Made by a program: the position numbers and the translations under genes | Assembly: GCA_963759375.1 (NCBI GenBank) | Contig: CAVWYY010000001.1 | Coordinates: 511,916 to 575,915, forward strand | Direction: 5' to 3' | Length of the DNA: 64,000 nt | Source of the DNA: DASSUW01 sp963759375 | GTDB taxonomy: Bacteria; Actinomycetota; Thermoleophilia; Solirubrobacterales; Solirubrobacteraceae | Notes under the pieces: generated by a model | Told to the model about the DNA's origin: nothing | Seen by the model: only the letters and a program-made list of their open reading frames with translations | Databases searched by the model: none | Shown here: positions 27,559 through 37,315 of the stretch, one piece after another | Layout: each line of letters begins with the position of its first letter | Numbering within the stretch: the first letter of the stretch is position 1

Positions 27559-28397
27559 TTACTTGATCCGGTACAGGTGCGTCGTCAGCGGGGCGAAGAT
27601 CGCGGTCAGCCCCGCGGCGACGCCGAGGGAGATGCCGATGTCGCTCCCGTCGGGGTTGCCCTCCATCAGGCCGCGCGAGGCGTCGGCCAGGATCGAGATC
27701 GGGTTGACGTTCACGAACCACTCCAGCGCCGCCGGCAGCGTCTCCGGCTCCACGAACACGTTGGAGAGGAAGGTCAGCGGGAAGATCGCCATGAAGCCCG
27801 CGTTCATCACCGCGTTCGGGGTCCGCATGAGCAGGCCGAGGGTGGTGAAGCACCACGACAGGCCGAACGCGAACACGACGACGAGCGCGAGCGCGCCGAC
27901 GACGCCGATGCCGGAGCCCGGGTCGTACCCGAGGATCAGGCCGAGCACGATGATCACCAGGCCGGCGATCAGGTAGCGCACGCTGTCGCCGAGCAGCGAG
28001 CCGATCAGCGGCGTCGGCCGGGCGATCGGCAGCGTACGGAAGCGATCCACGACGCCCTTCGTGAGGTCCGTGTTCAGTGCGACGCCGGAGTAGACCGTCA
28101 CGAACAGCACGGACATGACGAGGATGCCGGGCAGGATGTACTGCAGGTACTCGCTCGTCGAGCCCGCGATCGCGCCGCCGAACAGGTAGGTGAACATCAG
28201 CGTGAACATCACGGGCGTGATCGTCACGTCGAGCAACTGCTCGGGCACGTGCTTGACCTTGAGCATCCCGCGCCACCCGAAGGTGAGCGCGGCGGAGAGC
28301 GCGCCGGCGCGCGGCGGCCGCGCGGTCGACGACAGGGCCTTGCGGACGGCCTCGGCCTCCACGCCCTCGGAGGTGTTCACGGACGCGGGTGCGGCGC

Positions 28398-28401
<4 letters not shown>
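27559..28401 (-). CDS. ABC-2 type transporter permease (DrrB-like)
   Basis: A 280-residue membrane permease of the ABC-2 class with six helices. Typical stretches are ALTFGWRGMLKVKHVPEQLLD, TPVMFTLMFTYLFGGAI, FRTLPIARPTPLIG and FLSNVFVEPETLPAALEWFVNVNPIS. It pairs with the ATPase gene upstream, overlapping it by four bases. DrrAB-type exporters carry drugs or lipids out of the cell. No biosynthetic genes adjoin it, so the substrate is unknown. Confidence 0.88.
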
Positions 28402-29372
<971 letters not shown>

Positions 29373-29426
29373 CGTCCGGCCGAGACTACGTGCCGCGCCC
29401 GTGCGGGTCAGTACGGCTGCCTCCAA

Positions 29427-29453
29427 CGATTCGGGAATTTCCCGGCCGAATCG
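29427..29453. promoter_or_regulatory. Nested inverted repeat between ABC and RTX genes
   Basis: CGATTCGG and CCGAATCG form a perfect 8-base dyad around an inner GGGAATTTCCC. It sits 14 bases before the RTX start codon and within the divergent promoter gap. It could be an operator or an mRNA hairpin; sequence alone does not decide. Confidence 0.4.
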
Positions 29454-29466
29454 GCGTCCGAGGGGT

Positions 29467-31087
29467 GTGACCCAACACCACACCCGACATATCACGCGCC
29501 GGCTGCTGGCCGGCGGCGTACTCGCGGCGGGGATCCTCGCCGCCACGACCGTGCCCGCGAGCGCGGCGACAACCGCGACGTTCAGTAACGGCACGCTGAG
29601 CGTGACCGGCGACTCGGCGGCGAACAACATCGCCGTCAGCCGCAACGCCGCCGGCACGATCCTGGTCAACGGCGGTGCGATCGCTGTCGTCGGCGGTACA
29701 CCGACGGTCGCCAACACCGCGCTGATCAAGGTGTTCGGCCTGGGCAGCGACGACACCCTCACCATCAGCGAGGTCAACGGCGCCCTGCCGGCGGCGCAGC
29801 TGTTCGGCGGCACCGGGAACGACGTCCTGACCGCCGGCTCCGGGAACGACCAGCTGTTCGGCGAGAGCGGCAACGACACGCTGCTCGGCAAGGGCGGCTT
29901 CGACCTGCTGTTCGGCGGCAACGACAACGACACGCTGACCGGCGGCGACGCCGACGACCAGGCGTTCGGCCAGAGCGGCAACGACCGCATGATCTGGAAC
30001 CCCGGCGACGACACGGACCTCAACGAAGGCGCGGCCGGCACCGACACGGTCGAGGTCAACGGCGGTAACGGCCTCGAGCAGTTCACGGCAACGGCCAACG
30101 GCACTCGCGTCCGGTTCGACCGCCTCAACCCGGCCCCGTTCGCGATCGACATCGGCACGTCCGAGAACCTCGTCCTCAACGCCAACGGCGGCGACGACAG
30201 CTTCTCGGCCACCGGCAACCTGGCCGCGCTGATCAAGATCACCGCCGACGGCGGCACCGGCAACGACAACCTCCTCGGCTCCAACGGCGCCGACGTGCTG
30301 CTCGGCGGCGACGGCAACGACTTCGCCGACGGCCAGCAAGGCGACGACGTCGCGTTCCTCGGCGCCGGCAACGACACCTTCCAGTGGGATCCCGGCGATG
30401 CCAGCGACGTGATCGAGGGGCAGGACGGCACCGACGCGATGCGGTTCAACGGCAGCAACGCCAACGAGCGCATGCAGGCGTCCGCCAACGGCAACCGCGT
30501 CCGGTTCACCCGCGACGTCGCGAACATCGTCATGGACCTCAACGACGTCGAGTCGATCGTCGCCAACGCGCTCGGCGGCGCCGACCTGCTCACCGTCGAC
30601 GACCTGTCCGGGACCGACGTCACGGACGTGGCCGCCAACCTGGCCGCGACCGGCGGCGGCGACGACGCCGCAGCGGACAACGTGGTGGTCAACGCGACCA
30701 ACGGCGACGACGCCGTCACGGTCGCCGGCACCGGCCCGTCCGCGGAGGTCACCGGCCTCCCGGCGCGCGTCGCGATCACCGGGGCCATCGCGGGCAGTGA
30801 CCGGGTGACGGTCAACGCCCTGGTCGGCGACGACGTCGTCGACGCCTCGGGCCTGGCCGCCAACTCCGCGCTCCTGACCGCCACCGGCGGCGACGGCGAC
30901 GACGTGCTCCTCGGCGGCGCCGGCAACGACACGCTGCTCGGCGGCGAGGGTGACGACGTGCTCCTCGGAGGCGGCGGCACCGACGTGCTGGACGGCGGGC
31001 CCGGCGACAACGTCGTGATCCAGAGCATCGCCTCCGGTGCGCGGTTCCTGGACGCGCACCCGGATGTCCGGGCCAGCGCTCGCCTAG
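29467..31087 (+). CDS. Secreted RTX/hemolysin-type calcium-binding repeat protein (3' end uncertain)
   Basis: An exported protein of about 540 residues with a signal peptide (RRLLAGGVLAAGILAA, cleavage after PASA) and many GGxGxDxL nonapeptides, for example GGTGNDVLTAGSGNDQL, GESGNDTLLG and GGEGDDVLLGGG. These fold into a calcium-binding beta roll. No protease, lipase or toxin domain is seen. The literal frame stays open to 32664, antisense to the next gene, which is not credible. A TAG one base out of frame at 31085 is the likely true stop if one extra C (CGCCTAG) is present. Confidence 0.75.
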
Positions 31088-32682
31088 ATCCCGAGCGCGC
31101 TGACCAGTACCGGAATCCCGATGATGATCAGGATGGCTCCGACGACGTCGAAGAAGAAGCCGTTACGCACCATCTGCGTGATCGGCACAACGCCGGAGCC
31201 GTAGACGATCGCGTTCTGCGGCGTCGAGACGGGCAGCATGAAGCCGAACGACGCCGCAAACGTGGCGGCCAGGGCGGGGACCATCGGGTCCACGCCCGCC
31301 GCCGCCGCCACCGGGATGATGATCGGCACCACGACCGACGCGCTCGCCGTGTTCGAGGTGGTTTCCGAGATCACGATCGCCAGGATGACCGCGAAGATCG
31401 TGATCGACACCTCCGAGTTCACGCCCAAGGTGTCCGAGCCCCAGGTGCCGATCGTCTCGGCCAGACCGGTGTCGGCCAGCAGCGAGCCGAAGATGATGCC
31501 GGTGCCGAACAGCAGGATCGTGCCCCAGTCGATGTCCTTGGCCTCGTTCCACGTGATCGTGAACTCGCGCTCTTTCCAGTTGGTCGGCAGCAGGAACAGC
31601 AGCGATGCGGCGAGGACCGCCACGACGCCCTCGTCCAGCCGGTTGGTGACCTCCTCGTAGGTCTTCGAATCGTCGCCGGCGATGATCGCCACGAAGCCCG
31701 GCGCGATCCACAGCACGACGGCGACGCCGAACGCGATCAGCGTGTTGCGCTCCTTCACCGACAGCGGGCCGAGCTTCGCGCGCTCCTCGGCGACGTACTC
31801 CTCGACGCCATCGAGCCGCTTGACCTCCGGCTTGTTGAGCGTCAGGAGGATCGCGCACAGCGCGACGAACATGAGCGCGCAGATCGGGAGCGCGGCCAGG
31901 ACCCACTCGAGGAACGAGATCTGCTCGCCGGTGGCCTCCTCGATCAGGCCGCGGCCGATGAGGTTGGGCGGGCTGCCGACCGGCGTCAGCAGGCCGCCGA
32001 CGCTGGCGCCGTAGGCGAGCATGAGCATCAGCGCGATGCCGACGCGCAGGCGCGTCGGGTCGATCTCGGTGCTGTCGTCGGTCTTGCGGTCGTAGATGTT
32101 GGCCAGCGTGCCGAGGATCGCCACGGCGGTCGGGAGCAACATGGCCACCGTCGCGGTGTTCGACACGAACGCCGACAGCGCGCACGTGACGACGCCGAAC
32201 GCGACGATCGTGCGCCTCGAGCTCTTGCCGACGCCGGGGACCGCGAGCACCCGGAAGGCGAAGCGCCGCGCCACGCCGTGGCGCAGCATCGCCTGGGCGA
32301 TGATGAAGGCGCCGATGAAGACGAAGACGGTCGACGAGCCGAACGGCGCGAGCACGTCGTCGACCGGCGCGACGCCGATCATCACGATCAGCACGATGCC
32401 CATGAGACCGCCGATCGGGATCGGCACCGCCTCGCTGATCCAGAGCACGATGACAAACAGCAGCGCGGCCGCGAGCCGCTGCTGGTTCGACTCCATGTCC
32501 AGCGGCAGGAGCAGGAACACGAGGAACACGACCGGCGCCAGGAACAGGCCGATCGTGCGCCGCGCTCGCTCGAAGCGCTCCTCCTGCGGGCTCAGCGTCT
32601 GCTCGCCGAGCGTGCGATAGGTCCCGACCTTGGCGAGGCGCTCCAGCGCGTCGCTCCGTGCTGACTCCCCCTGCGCTGCCAT
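31084..32682 (-). CDS. DASS/SLC13-family sodium-coupled dicarboxylate or anion symporter
   Basis: A 532-residue carrier with about eleven to twelve helices. The two SNT signatures are present (FVSNTATVAMLLP and SETTSNTASASVVVPI), as is GSPPNLIG beside the first, matching the VcINDY fold; these bind sodium and the carboxylate. Probable substrates are succinate, malate or citrate. The long cytosolic N-terminus (about 45 residues) precedes helix 1. No partner genes are adjacent. It converges on the RTX gene. Confidence 0.88.
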   Translation of the reverse strand: MAAQGESARSDALERLAKVGTYRTLGEQTLSPQEERFERARRTIGLFLAPVVFLVFLLLPLDMESNQQRLAAALLFVIVLWISEAVPIPIGGLMGIVLIVMIGVAPVDDVLAPFGSSTVFVFIGAFIIAQAMLRHGVARRFAFRVLAVPGVGKSSRRTIVAFGVVTCALSAFVSNTATVAMLLPTAVAILGTLANIYDRKTDDSTEIDPTRLRVGIALMLMLAYGASVGGLLTPVGSPPNLIGRGLIEEATGEQISFLEWVLAALPICALMFVALCAILLTLNKPEVKRLDGVEEYVAEERAKLGPLSVKERNTLIAFGVAVVLWIAPGFVAIIAGDDSKTYEEVTNRLDEGVVAVLAASLLFLLPTNWKEREFTITWNEAKDIDWGTILLFGTGIIFGSLLADTGLAETIGTWGSDTLGVNSEVSITIFAVILAIVISETTSNTASASVVVPIIIPVAAAAGVDPMVPALAATFAASFGFMLPVSTPQNAIVYGSGVVPITQMVRNGFFFDVVGAILIIIGIPVLVSALGI

Positions 32683-32746
32683 GCACCGGCGTTGCCCGGC
32701 TCAGTTGCTCGGGAAACTCGATTCGCGCTGCGGCTACGCTCGCCCC

Positions 32747-33451
32747 ATGCCGTCTCCCGTTCGTGACCAAGCGCTGCGCGCGGCAGTCGGCGGCGAGATC
32801 GACGCCGAGGCCGTGGCGACCAAGGCGCGCGAGCTGGGGGTGATGGGCTGGGTGCGGCCGACGGGGGAGATCCACGCCGAGGGCGCGCCCGAGGCTGTCC
32901 AAGCGCTCATGGCGTTCGTCGGCGAAGGCGTTCCGACCGAGCGCGGGCGCGTCGAGGGACACGAGCAGTTCGCGATCCGCGGCGTGAGCGCCGGTGTGTT
33001 CGTCGTCCAGGAGCATCAGGCGACCGCGCACCACTACGACCTGCGCTTGGAGGTCGACGGCGTCATGCGGTCCTGGGCAGTGCCCAAGGGTCCGTCGCTC
33101 GACCCCGCCGCCAAGCGCCTGGCCGTGCAGGTCGAGGACCACGGCCTGGACCACAACGACTTCGAGGGCACACTCGGCGACGGCGGCGTGATCGTGTGGG
33201 ACCGCGGCACCTACGAGCAGGGCGGCCGCGTCGCCTGGCCGGAGGCCTTGGAGCGTGGCCACGCGGTCTTCGTCCTGCACGGCGAGAAGCTGCGCGGCGG
33301 CTTCGCGCTCCAGCGCACGCGACCGGGTGCCAAGCCGCAATGGCTGCTGATCAAGCGCCGCGACGACGAGGCGCGCCCCGACTCGGAGATCGTGACGGAG
33401 CGGCCCGAGTCGGTGATCAGCGGCCGGACGCTCGCGGAGCTGCTCGGCTAA
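32747..33451 (+). CDS. Acylphosphatase-like domain fused to a LigD-type 3'-phosphoesterase domain
   Basis: A 234-residue protein. Residues about 5-65 look like an acylphosphatase fold (ATKARELGVMGWVRPTGEIHAEGAPEAVQAL), but the catalytic Asn after WVR is Pro and the GRVQGVGFR loop is missing. Residues about 75-215 match the DNA-ligase-D 3'-phosphoesterase: FVVQEHQATAHHYDLRLEVDGV, WAVPKGPSLDP, DHNDFEGTL and WDRGTYE. That domain trims 3' ends during non-homologous end joining; no polymerase, ligase or Ku gene is in the window. The fold assignment of the first domain is inference. Confidence 0.78.
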   Translation: MPSPVRDQALRAAVGGEIDAEAVATKARELGVMGWVRPTGEIHAEGAPEAVQALMAFVGEGVPTERGRVEGHEQFAIRGVSAGVFVVQEHQATAHHYDLRLEVDGVMRSWAVPKGPSLDPAAKRLAVQVEDHGLDHNDFEGTLGDGGVIVWDRGTYEQGGRVAWPEALERGHAVFVLHGEKLRGGFALQRTRPGAKPQWLLIKRRDDEARPDSEIVTERPESVISGRTLAELLG

Positions 33452-33452
33452 C

Positions 33453-33474
33453 AGAAAACCCCCCGGAGCGGGGC
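33453..33474 (-). terminator. Intrinsic terminator after tRNA-Gly
   Basis: On the minus strand GCCCCG-CTC-CGGGGGG is followed by TTTTCTG, a classical hairpin plus T-run, 10 bases past the tRNA-Gly 3' end. It also sits immediately after the stop codon of the LigD-type gene on the other strand. Confidence 0.75.
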
Positions 33475-33483
33475 TTCACGAAG

Positions 33484-33557
33484 AGCGGATGATGGGACTC
33501 GAACCCACGACCTTCTGCATGGCAAGCAGACGCTCTAGCCAACTGAGCTACATCCGC
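33484..33557 (-). tRNA. tRNA-Gly (GCC)
   Basis: A 74-base tRNA on the minus strand. Acceptor GCGGATG pairs with CATCCGC, T-arm GTGGG-TTCGAGT-CCCAT, anticodon loop TTGCCAT giving GCC. No CCA is encoded. A terminator follows. Confidence 0.95.
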
Positions 33558-33846
33558 GCGGTGCCGCGAGAGTCTAGCGCCCGATTCGGGGTCTGTCCGC
33601 CGCACCATCCATTCGGCTAGTCAAGGGTCTTGAGCGGTAGATCGATCTGTGGTTGGGTTCTCATCAATCCACGGACCCAGGATGGGAACGCGGCGAACGG
33701 CGAGCGGCCATGGCCGGCCGATGTGCTCGGCTCGCCGGACCACCAGACGCGTTGGAGGGCCGCCCACGGCGGCCCTCCGGCGATCTGCACCGAACCTGCA
33801 CCGGAACCGCCCGCCGCGTCCACATCGCGCTGGCACACTCCGCGGC
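33558..33846. other. Intergenic stretch between tRNA-Gly and the two-component genes
   Basis: 289 bases without a convincing gene. It must hold the promoters for tRNA-Gly (leftward) and the response regulator (rightward). The frames that run through it are unsupported by codon pattern or homology. It contains one very strong hairpin, listed separately. Confidence 0.6.
33754..33778 (+). promoter_or_regulatory. Perfect 11-bp hairpin in the response-regulator leader
   Basis: GGAGGGCCGCC, loop CAC, GGCGGCCCTCC: an 11-base perfect stem 68 bases before the regulator start codon, with no T-run after it. It may stabilise the leader, attenuate transcription or end a leftward transcript; undecided. 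Confidence 0.5.
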
Positions 33847-34518
33847 GTGGGTGCTCCGCTGATCTGCGTCATCGAGGACGAGGAGGTCATCGCCGGCGCG
33901 GTCGCGGCGCGGCTGCGGGCCGAGGGGTTCGCGGTCGAGGTCGCCGCCGACGGGCTCGAGGGCGTGGCGCTGTGCGAGCGGCTGCGGCCCGATCTGGTGG
34001 TGCTCGACCTGATGCTCCCCGGGCTCGACGGGCTCGAGGTGTGCCGGCGCGTGCAGCGCGACCGGCCGGTGCCCGTGCTGATGCTCACGGCGCGGGACGA
34101 CGAGGCGGACGTCCTCGTCGGGCTCGGCGTGGGGGCGGACGACTACATGACCAAGCCGTTCTCGCCGCGCGAGCTCGTGGCCCGGATCCGGGCGCTGCTG
34201 CGCCGCGTCGAGCGGCGGCCGGAGCCGGCCGGGGACGCGATCCGCCACGGCGCCCTGACCGTGGACCCGGCCCAGCGCCGGGTGACGGTCGACGGCGAGG
34301 AGAAGCACCTCACGCCGACCGAGTTCGACCTCCTGCGGACCCTGGCCGCCCGGCCAGGCGTGGTGTTCACCCGCGAGCAGCTGCTGGCCGAGGTGTGGGG
34401 CTGGCGCGACGGGTCCGGGCAGCGGACCGTCGACTCGCACGTCCGCGGCCTGCGCCGCAAGCTCGGCTCCGGGCTCGTCCGCACCGTCCACGGGATCGGA
34501 TACGCGCTCCAGCCATGA
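33847..34518 (+). CDS. OmpR/PhoB-family response regulator
   Basis: A 223-residue regulator. Receiver domain with ICVIEDEE acidic pocket, phospho-acceptor in DLVVLDLMLPGLDG, Thr in MLTARD and Lys in YMTKPFSP; winged-helix output domain with LTPTEFDLLRTLAARPGVVFTREQL and RTVDSHVRGLRRKLG. GTG 33847 begins exactly at the receiver fold; longer upstream extensions are low-complexity and unlikely. It overlaps the histidine kinase gene by four bases. Confidence 0.92.
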   Translation: MGAPLICVIEDEEVIAGAVAARLRAEGFAVEVAADGLEGVALCERLRPDLVVLDLMLPGLDGLEVCRRVQRDRPVPVLMLTARDDEADVLVGLGVGADDYMTKPFSPRELVARIRALLRRVERRPEPAGDAIRHGALTVDPAQRRVTVDGEEKHLTPTEFDLLRTLAARPGVVFTREQLLAEVWGWRDGSGQRTVDSHVRGLRRKLGSGLVRTVHGIGYALQP

Positions 34519-35489
34519 GGCCGCTCGACCGCCTGCGCTCGATCAAGGTCAAGCTCGGCGTGGTGATCGTCGCCACGGTGTGGGGCACCGCCGTGCTGCT
34601 GGCGGTCGGCCACCGGGCCGGGCTCAGCCTCCCGCTCCGCGCGACGCTGGCGGCCCTCGTCGGCCTGGTGATCGTGCAGATCCTCGCCCGCGGGATGACC
34701 TCCCCGCTGCGTGAGATGGCCGCCGCCGCCTCGGCGATGGCCCGCGGCGACTACGACCGCCGCGTGCGGGCGACGTCGCGCGACGAGGTCGGGGACCTGG
34801 CGCGTGCGTTCAACGCGATGGCCGCCGAGCTCGCCGACACCGACCGGCAGCGGCGCGAGCTGGTCGCGAACGTCTCGCACGAGCTGCGGACGCCGCTCGG
34901 CGCGCTGCAGGCGCTGCTCGAGAACCTGGCCGACGGCGTCGTGCCGCCCGATCCGCGCGAGCTGCGGACCGCGCTCGCCCAGACGGAGCGCCTCGGCCGG
35001 CTGGTCGCCCAGCTGCTCGACGTCTCGCGGCTGGAGAGCGGGGCGCTGGAGGTCAAGCACGTCCCGTTCAGCCCCCGCGCACTCCTCGAGCAGGCCGCCC
35101 GCGAGTGCTCGCTCGGCGACCGCCCGGTGCGGCTGAAGGTGCTGGTCGACCCCGGTGATCTGCAGGCGACCGGCGACCCGGAGCGGCTCCACCAGGTCGT
35201 GGCCAACCTGCTCGACAACGCCGTCCGCCACTCGCCGCCCGAGGGCCGCGTGTGGCTCAGCGCCCACGGCGCGACCGCCGGCATCACGACGTTAACGGTC
35301 TCCGACGAGGGCCCGGGCATCCCGCCCGGAGACGCCGAGCGCGTGTTCGAGCGCTTCCACCGCACCGACGGCGGCACCGGCCTCGGCCTGGCGATCGCGC
35401 GCTGGATCGTCGACGCCCACGGCGGCGCGATCCGCGCCGAGTCGCGCGAGCCGACCGGCTGCCGTATGGTCGTCGAGATCCCCCGGTGA
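34515..35489 (+). CDS. Membrane sensor histidine kinase (HisKA type)
   Basis: A 324-residue kinase paired with the regulator just upstream. Two closely spaced helices (KLGVVIVATVWGTAVLLAVG and ATLAALVGLVIVQILA) leave almost no external loop, so it probably senses within the membrane. A HAMP domain follows (ARGDYDRRVRATSRDEVGDLARAFN), then the H-box LVANVSHELRTPLGALQ, N-box VVANLLDNAVRHSP, G1 VSDEGPGIPP and G2 TGLGLAIARWIVDAHGG. The stop overlaps the start of a decayed SGNH hydrolase gene, a hint of the former operon. Confidence 0.92.
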   Translation: MRPLDRLRSIKVKLGVVIVATVWGTAVLLAVGHRAGLSLPLRATLAALVGLVIVQILARGMTSPLREMAAAASAMARGDYDRRVRATSRDEVGDLARAFNAMAAELADTDRQRRELVANVSHELRTPLGALQALLENLADGVVPPDPRELRTALAQTERLGRLVAQLLDVSRLESGALEVKHVPFSPRALLEQAARECSLGDRPVRLKVLVDPGDLQATGDPERLHQVVANLLDNAVRHSPPEGRVWLSAHGATAGITTLTVSDEGPGIPPGDAERVFERFHRTDGGTGLGLAIARWIVDAHGGAIRAESREPTGCRMVVEIPR

Positions 35490-35827
35490 TCGTCCCCGAC
35501 ACCAAGACGCCGCGGACGCGCCCGGCTCGTCACGATCGGCGACTCGCTCACGCACGGGTTCCAGAGCGGCGCGATCTTCAACACCGCGCTGTCGTACCCG
35601 ACGATCATCGCCCGCGAGTTCGGCTGCTTCGACACGTTCCGCTAGCGCAGTTCCGCTTCAACAACGGCGACCCCCGGACACCGCCGGTCGAGGTCAACTG
35701 GCGGTGGCTCATCGGCCGCGACACGCTGATCGCCGATCCGCCCGGCTCGCTCACCTCGGATCTCGCGCTGATCGGCTGGTTCGACGAGCAGGCCGACCTT
35801 CTGTCCCGCATGCTGCGCGTGGGCTGA
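35486..35827 (+). pseudogene. Remnant of an SGNH/GDSL-type hydrolase
   Basis: Two pieces of one protein family in different frames. The first reads LVTIGDSLTHGFQSGAIF, then TALSYPTIIAREFGCFDTFR and a TAG at 35643; GDSLTHG is the catalytic serine block. The second reads QFRFNNGDPRTPPVEVNWRW and on to FDEQADLLSRMLRVG. Together they cover about 100 residues, far below a full SGNH enzyme, so the middle has been deleted. It begins on the stop of the kinase gene (GTGA) and was probably the last operon member. Confidence 0.75.
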
Positions 35828-35841
35828 CTACGCTCAGACCC

Positions 35842-36618
35842 GTGGCGGAGCACGAGGAGGCGATCCAGCGCGCGTTCACGCAGCAGGCGCCCGCGTTCGA
35901 GAACCCTGAGTTCAACCGGCTGTTCACCGTCGAGTCCGACTGGCTGTTCGACCGGCTCGAGCTGCTGCCGACCGACATCGTGCTCGACGTGGCGGCCGGC
36001 ACCGGCCACGTCGCCCGCCGGTTCGCGCCCGAGGTGCGCTCGGTGGTCGCCGTCGACGCCACGAAGGCGATGCTCGACCGCGGCTGGATCGAGGCCAAGC
36101 GCGCGGCGCTGCGCAACGTCGTGTTCATGCAGGCCGACGCCGCCGCGCTCCCGTTCGTGGACGGCGCGTTCGACGTCGTGGTCTCGCGCTTCGCGCTGCA
36201 CCACTTCGAGGACCCGCAGGTGCAGATCGCCGAGATGCGCCGCGTGCTGCGCCCCGGCGGCCGGCTGGCCGTCGCCGACCTCGTCTGCGACCCCGACCCG
36301 AAGATCGCCGAGACCCAGAACCACCTGGAGCGGCTGCGCGACCCCTCGCACACGCGGATGCTGCCGCTCGACGAGCTGGCCGAGCTGGTCGGCGGCAGCG
36401 ACGTGGAGTTCCGCGACACCGAGCGCTCGCTCGAGCCGTGGCTCGCCCAGACTCAGACCCGCCCGGAGGTCGCAGAGGAGATCCGCGCCGCGCTGCGCGC
36501 CGACCTCGAGGGCGGCGCGCCGACCGGATTCCGGCCGCGCGACGTCCACGGCGACCCGCGCTTCCTGCACACGATGGCGTCGGTCATCGCCGCAGGAACG
36601 CTGCTACCCGGGCCTTGA
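35842..36618 (+). CDS. SAM-dependent methyltransferase (UbiE-like)
   Basis: A 258-residue class I methyltransferase. Motif I VLDVAAGTGHVARRF, post-I VAVDATKAML, motif II DVVVSRFALHHFEDP, motif III VLRPGGRLAVADLV. This Methyltransf_11 pattern is common to enzymes acting on quinones, sterols or small molecules; the substrate is not evident. GTG 35842 starts 14 bases after the hydrolase remnant. The 3' end overlaps the convergent crotonase gene by 35 bases. Confidence 0.85.
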   Translation: MAEHEEAIQRAFTQQAPAFENPEFNRLFTVESDWLFDRLELLPTDIVLDVAAGTGHVARRFAPEVRSVVAVDATKAMLDRGWIEAKRAALRNVVFMQADAAALPFVDGAFDVVVSRFALHHFEDPQVQIAEMRRVLRPGGRLAVADLVCDPDPKIAETQNHLERLRDPSHTRMLPLDELAELVGGSDVEFRDTERSLEPWLAQTQTRPEVAEEIRAALRADLEGGAPTGFRPRDVHGDPRFLHTMASVIAAGTLLPGP

Positions 36619-37315
36619 ACTCCTCGCTCGCGTAGGCCTCGCGGATCAGGTCGTCGCCGTCCGGCACGGTGCGCAGCCGGCGCAGCGCCTCTTTGGTCAC
36701 GCGCATGGTGATCGCGGCGTGGCCGGCGAGCAGCTCGCAGAGCTCCGCGACCCGTGCCTCGGCGTCGTCGGCGACCTCGGTCGCCAGGCCGATCGCCAGC
36801 GCCTCGTCGGCCTCGACGGCGCGTGCGGTGAACACGATGTCCTTGACCCGCGCCTCGCCGATCAGCGCGGCCAGGCGGGCGTAGTTCTCCATCGACAGGC
36901 AGTTGCCGACCGTGCGCGCGATCGGCAGGCCGAACCTCGCGGCCGGCGAGCACACGCGCAGGTCGCACGCGGCGGACAGCGCCAGGCCGCTGCCCATCGC
37001 GAAGCCGTCGACGAGCGCGATCGTCGGCTTGCGGACCGCCTCGAGGCGGCCGACCACCCGGTCGATGTCCGCCTCGTATCGCAGCCCGTCCTCCCCGGAC
37101 GAGAACTCGGCGAACTGGCGGATGTCGGTGCCCGCCACGAACGCCTTGCCGCCGGCGCCGCGCAGCACCACGACGCGCACGTCGTCGTCGCCGTCGGCCC
37201 GCTCGCACAGGGCGTGCAGCTCCTCGTACATCGCGAACGTCATCGCGTTGTGCGCCTCGGGCCGGTTGAACGTGATCCACGCGGCCGGCCCGCGCCGCTC
37301 CCACTCGACGCTCAC
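36584..37315 (-). CDS. Crotonase-superfamily protein lacking both canonical catalytic glutamates
   Basis: A 243-residue enoyl-CoA hydratase/isomerase fold protein. FNRPEAHNAMTFAMYEEL and AFVAGTDIRQFAE are the CoA-binding and oxyanion parts. The hydratase glutamates are absent: the first loop reads FAMGSGLALSAACD instead of GGGCELA, and the second FGLPIARTVGNCLSMEN has no aligned Glu. It likely catalyses another crotonase reaction on a CoA thioester. It starts with GTG inside the end of the CaiB gene, so it acts in the same pathway as the CoA-transferase and aminotransferase. Confidence 0.82.
   Translation of the reverse strand: MSVEWERRGPAAWITFNRPEAHNAMTFAMYEELHALCERADGDDDVRVVVLRGAGGKAFVAGTDIRQFAEFSSGEDGLRYEADIDRVVGRLEAVRKPTIALVDGFAMGSGLALSAACDLRVCSPAARFGLPIARTVGNCLSMENYARLAALIGEARVKDIVFTARAVEADEALAIGLATEVADDAEARVAELCELLAGHAAITMRVTKEALRRLRTVPDGDDLIREAYASEEFKARVAAFLRR

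Noticed and set aside
31088..32664. Continuation of the RTX frame to 32664
   Set aside because: The translation is Arg/Asp/His-rich noise antisense to a clear DASS transporter; a lost stop codon is a better explanation.
33649..33846. N-terminal extension of the response regulator by 66 residues
   Set aside because: The extension is Arg/Pro-rich and crosses the hairpin; GTG 33847 begins exactly at the receiver domain.
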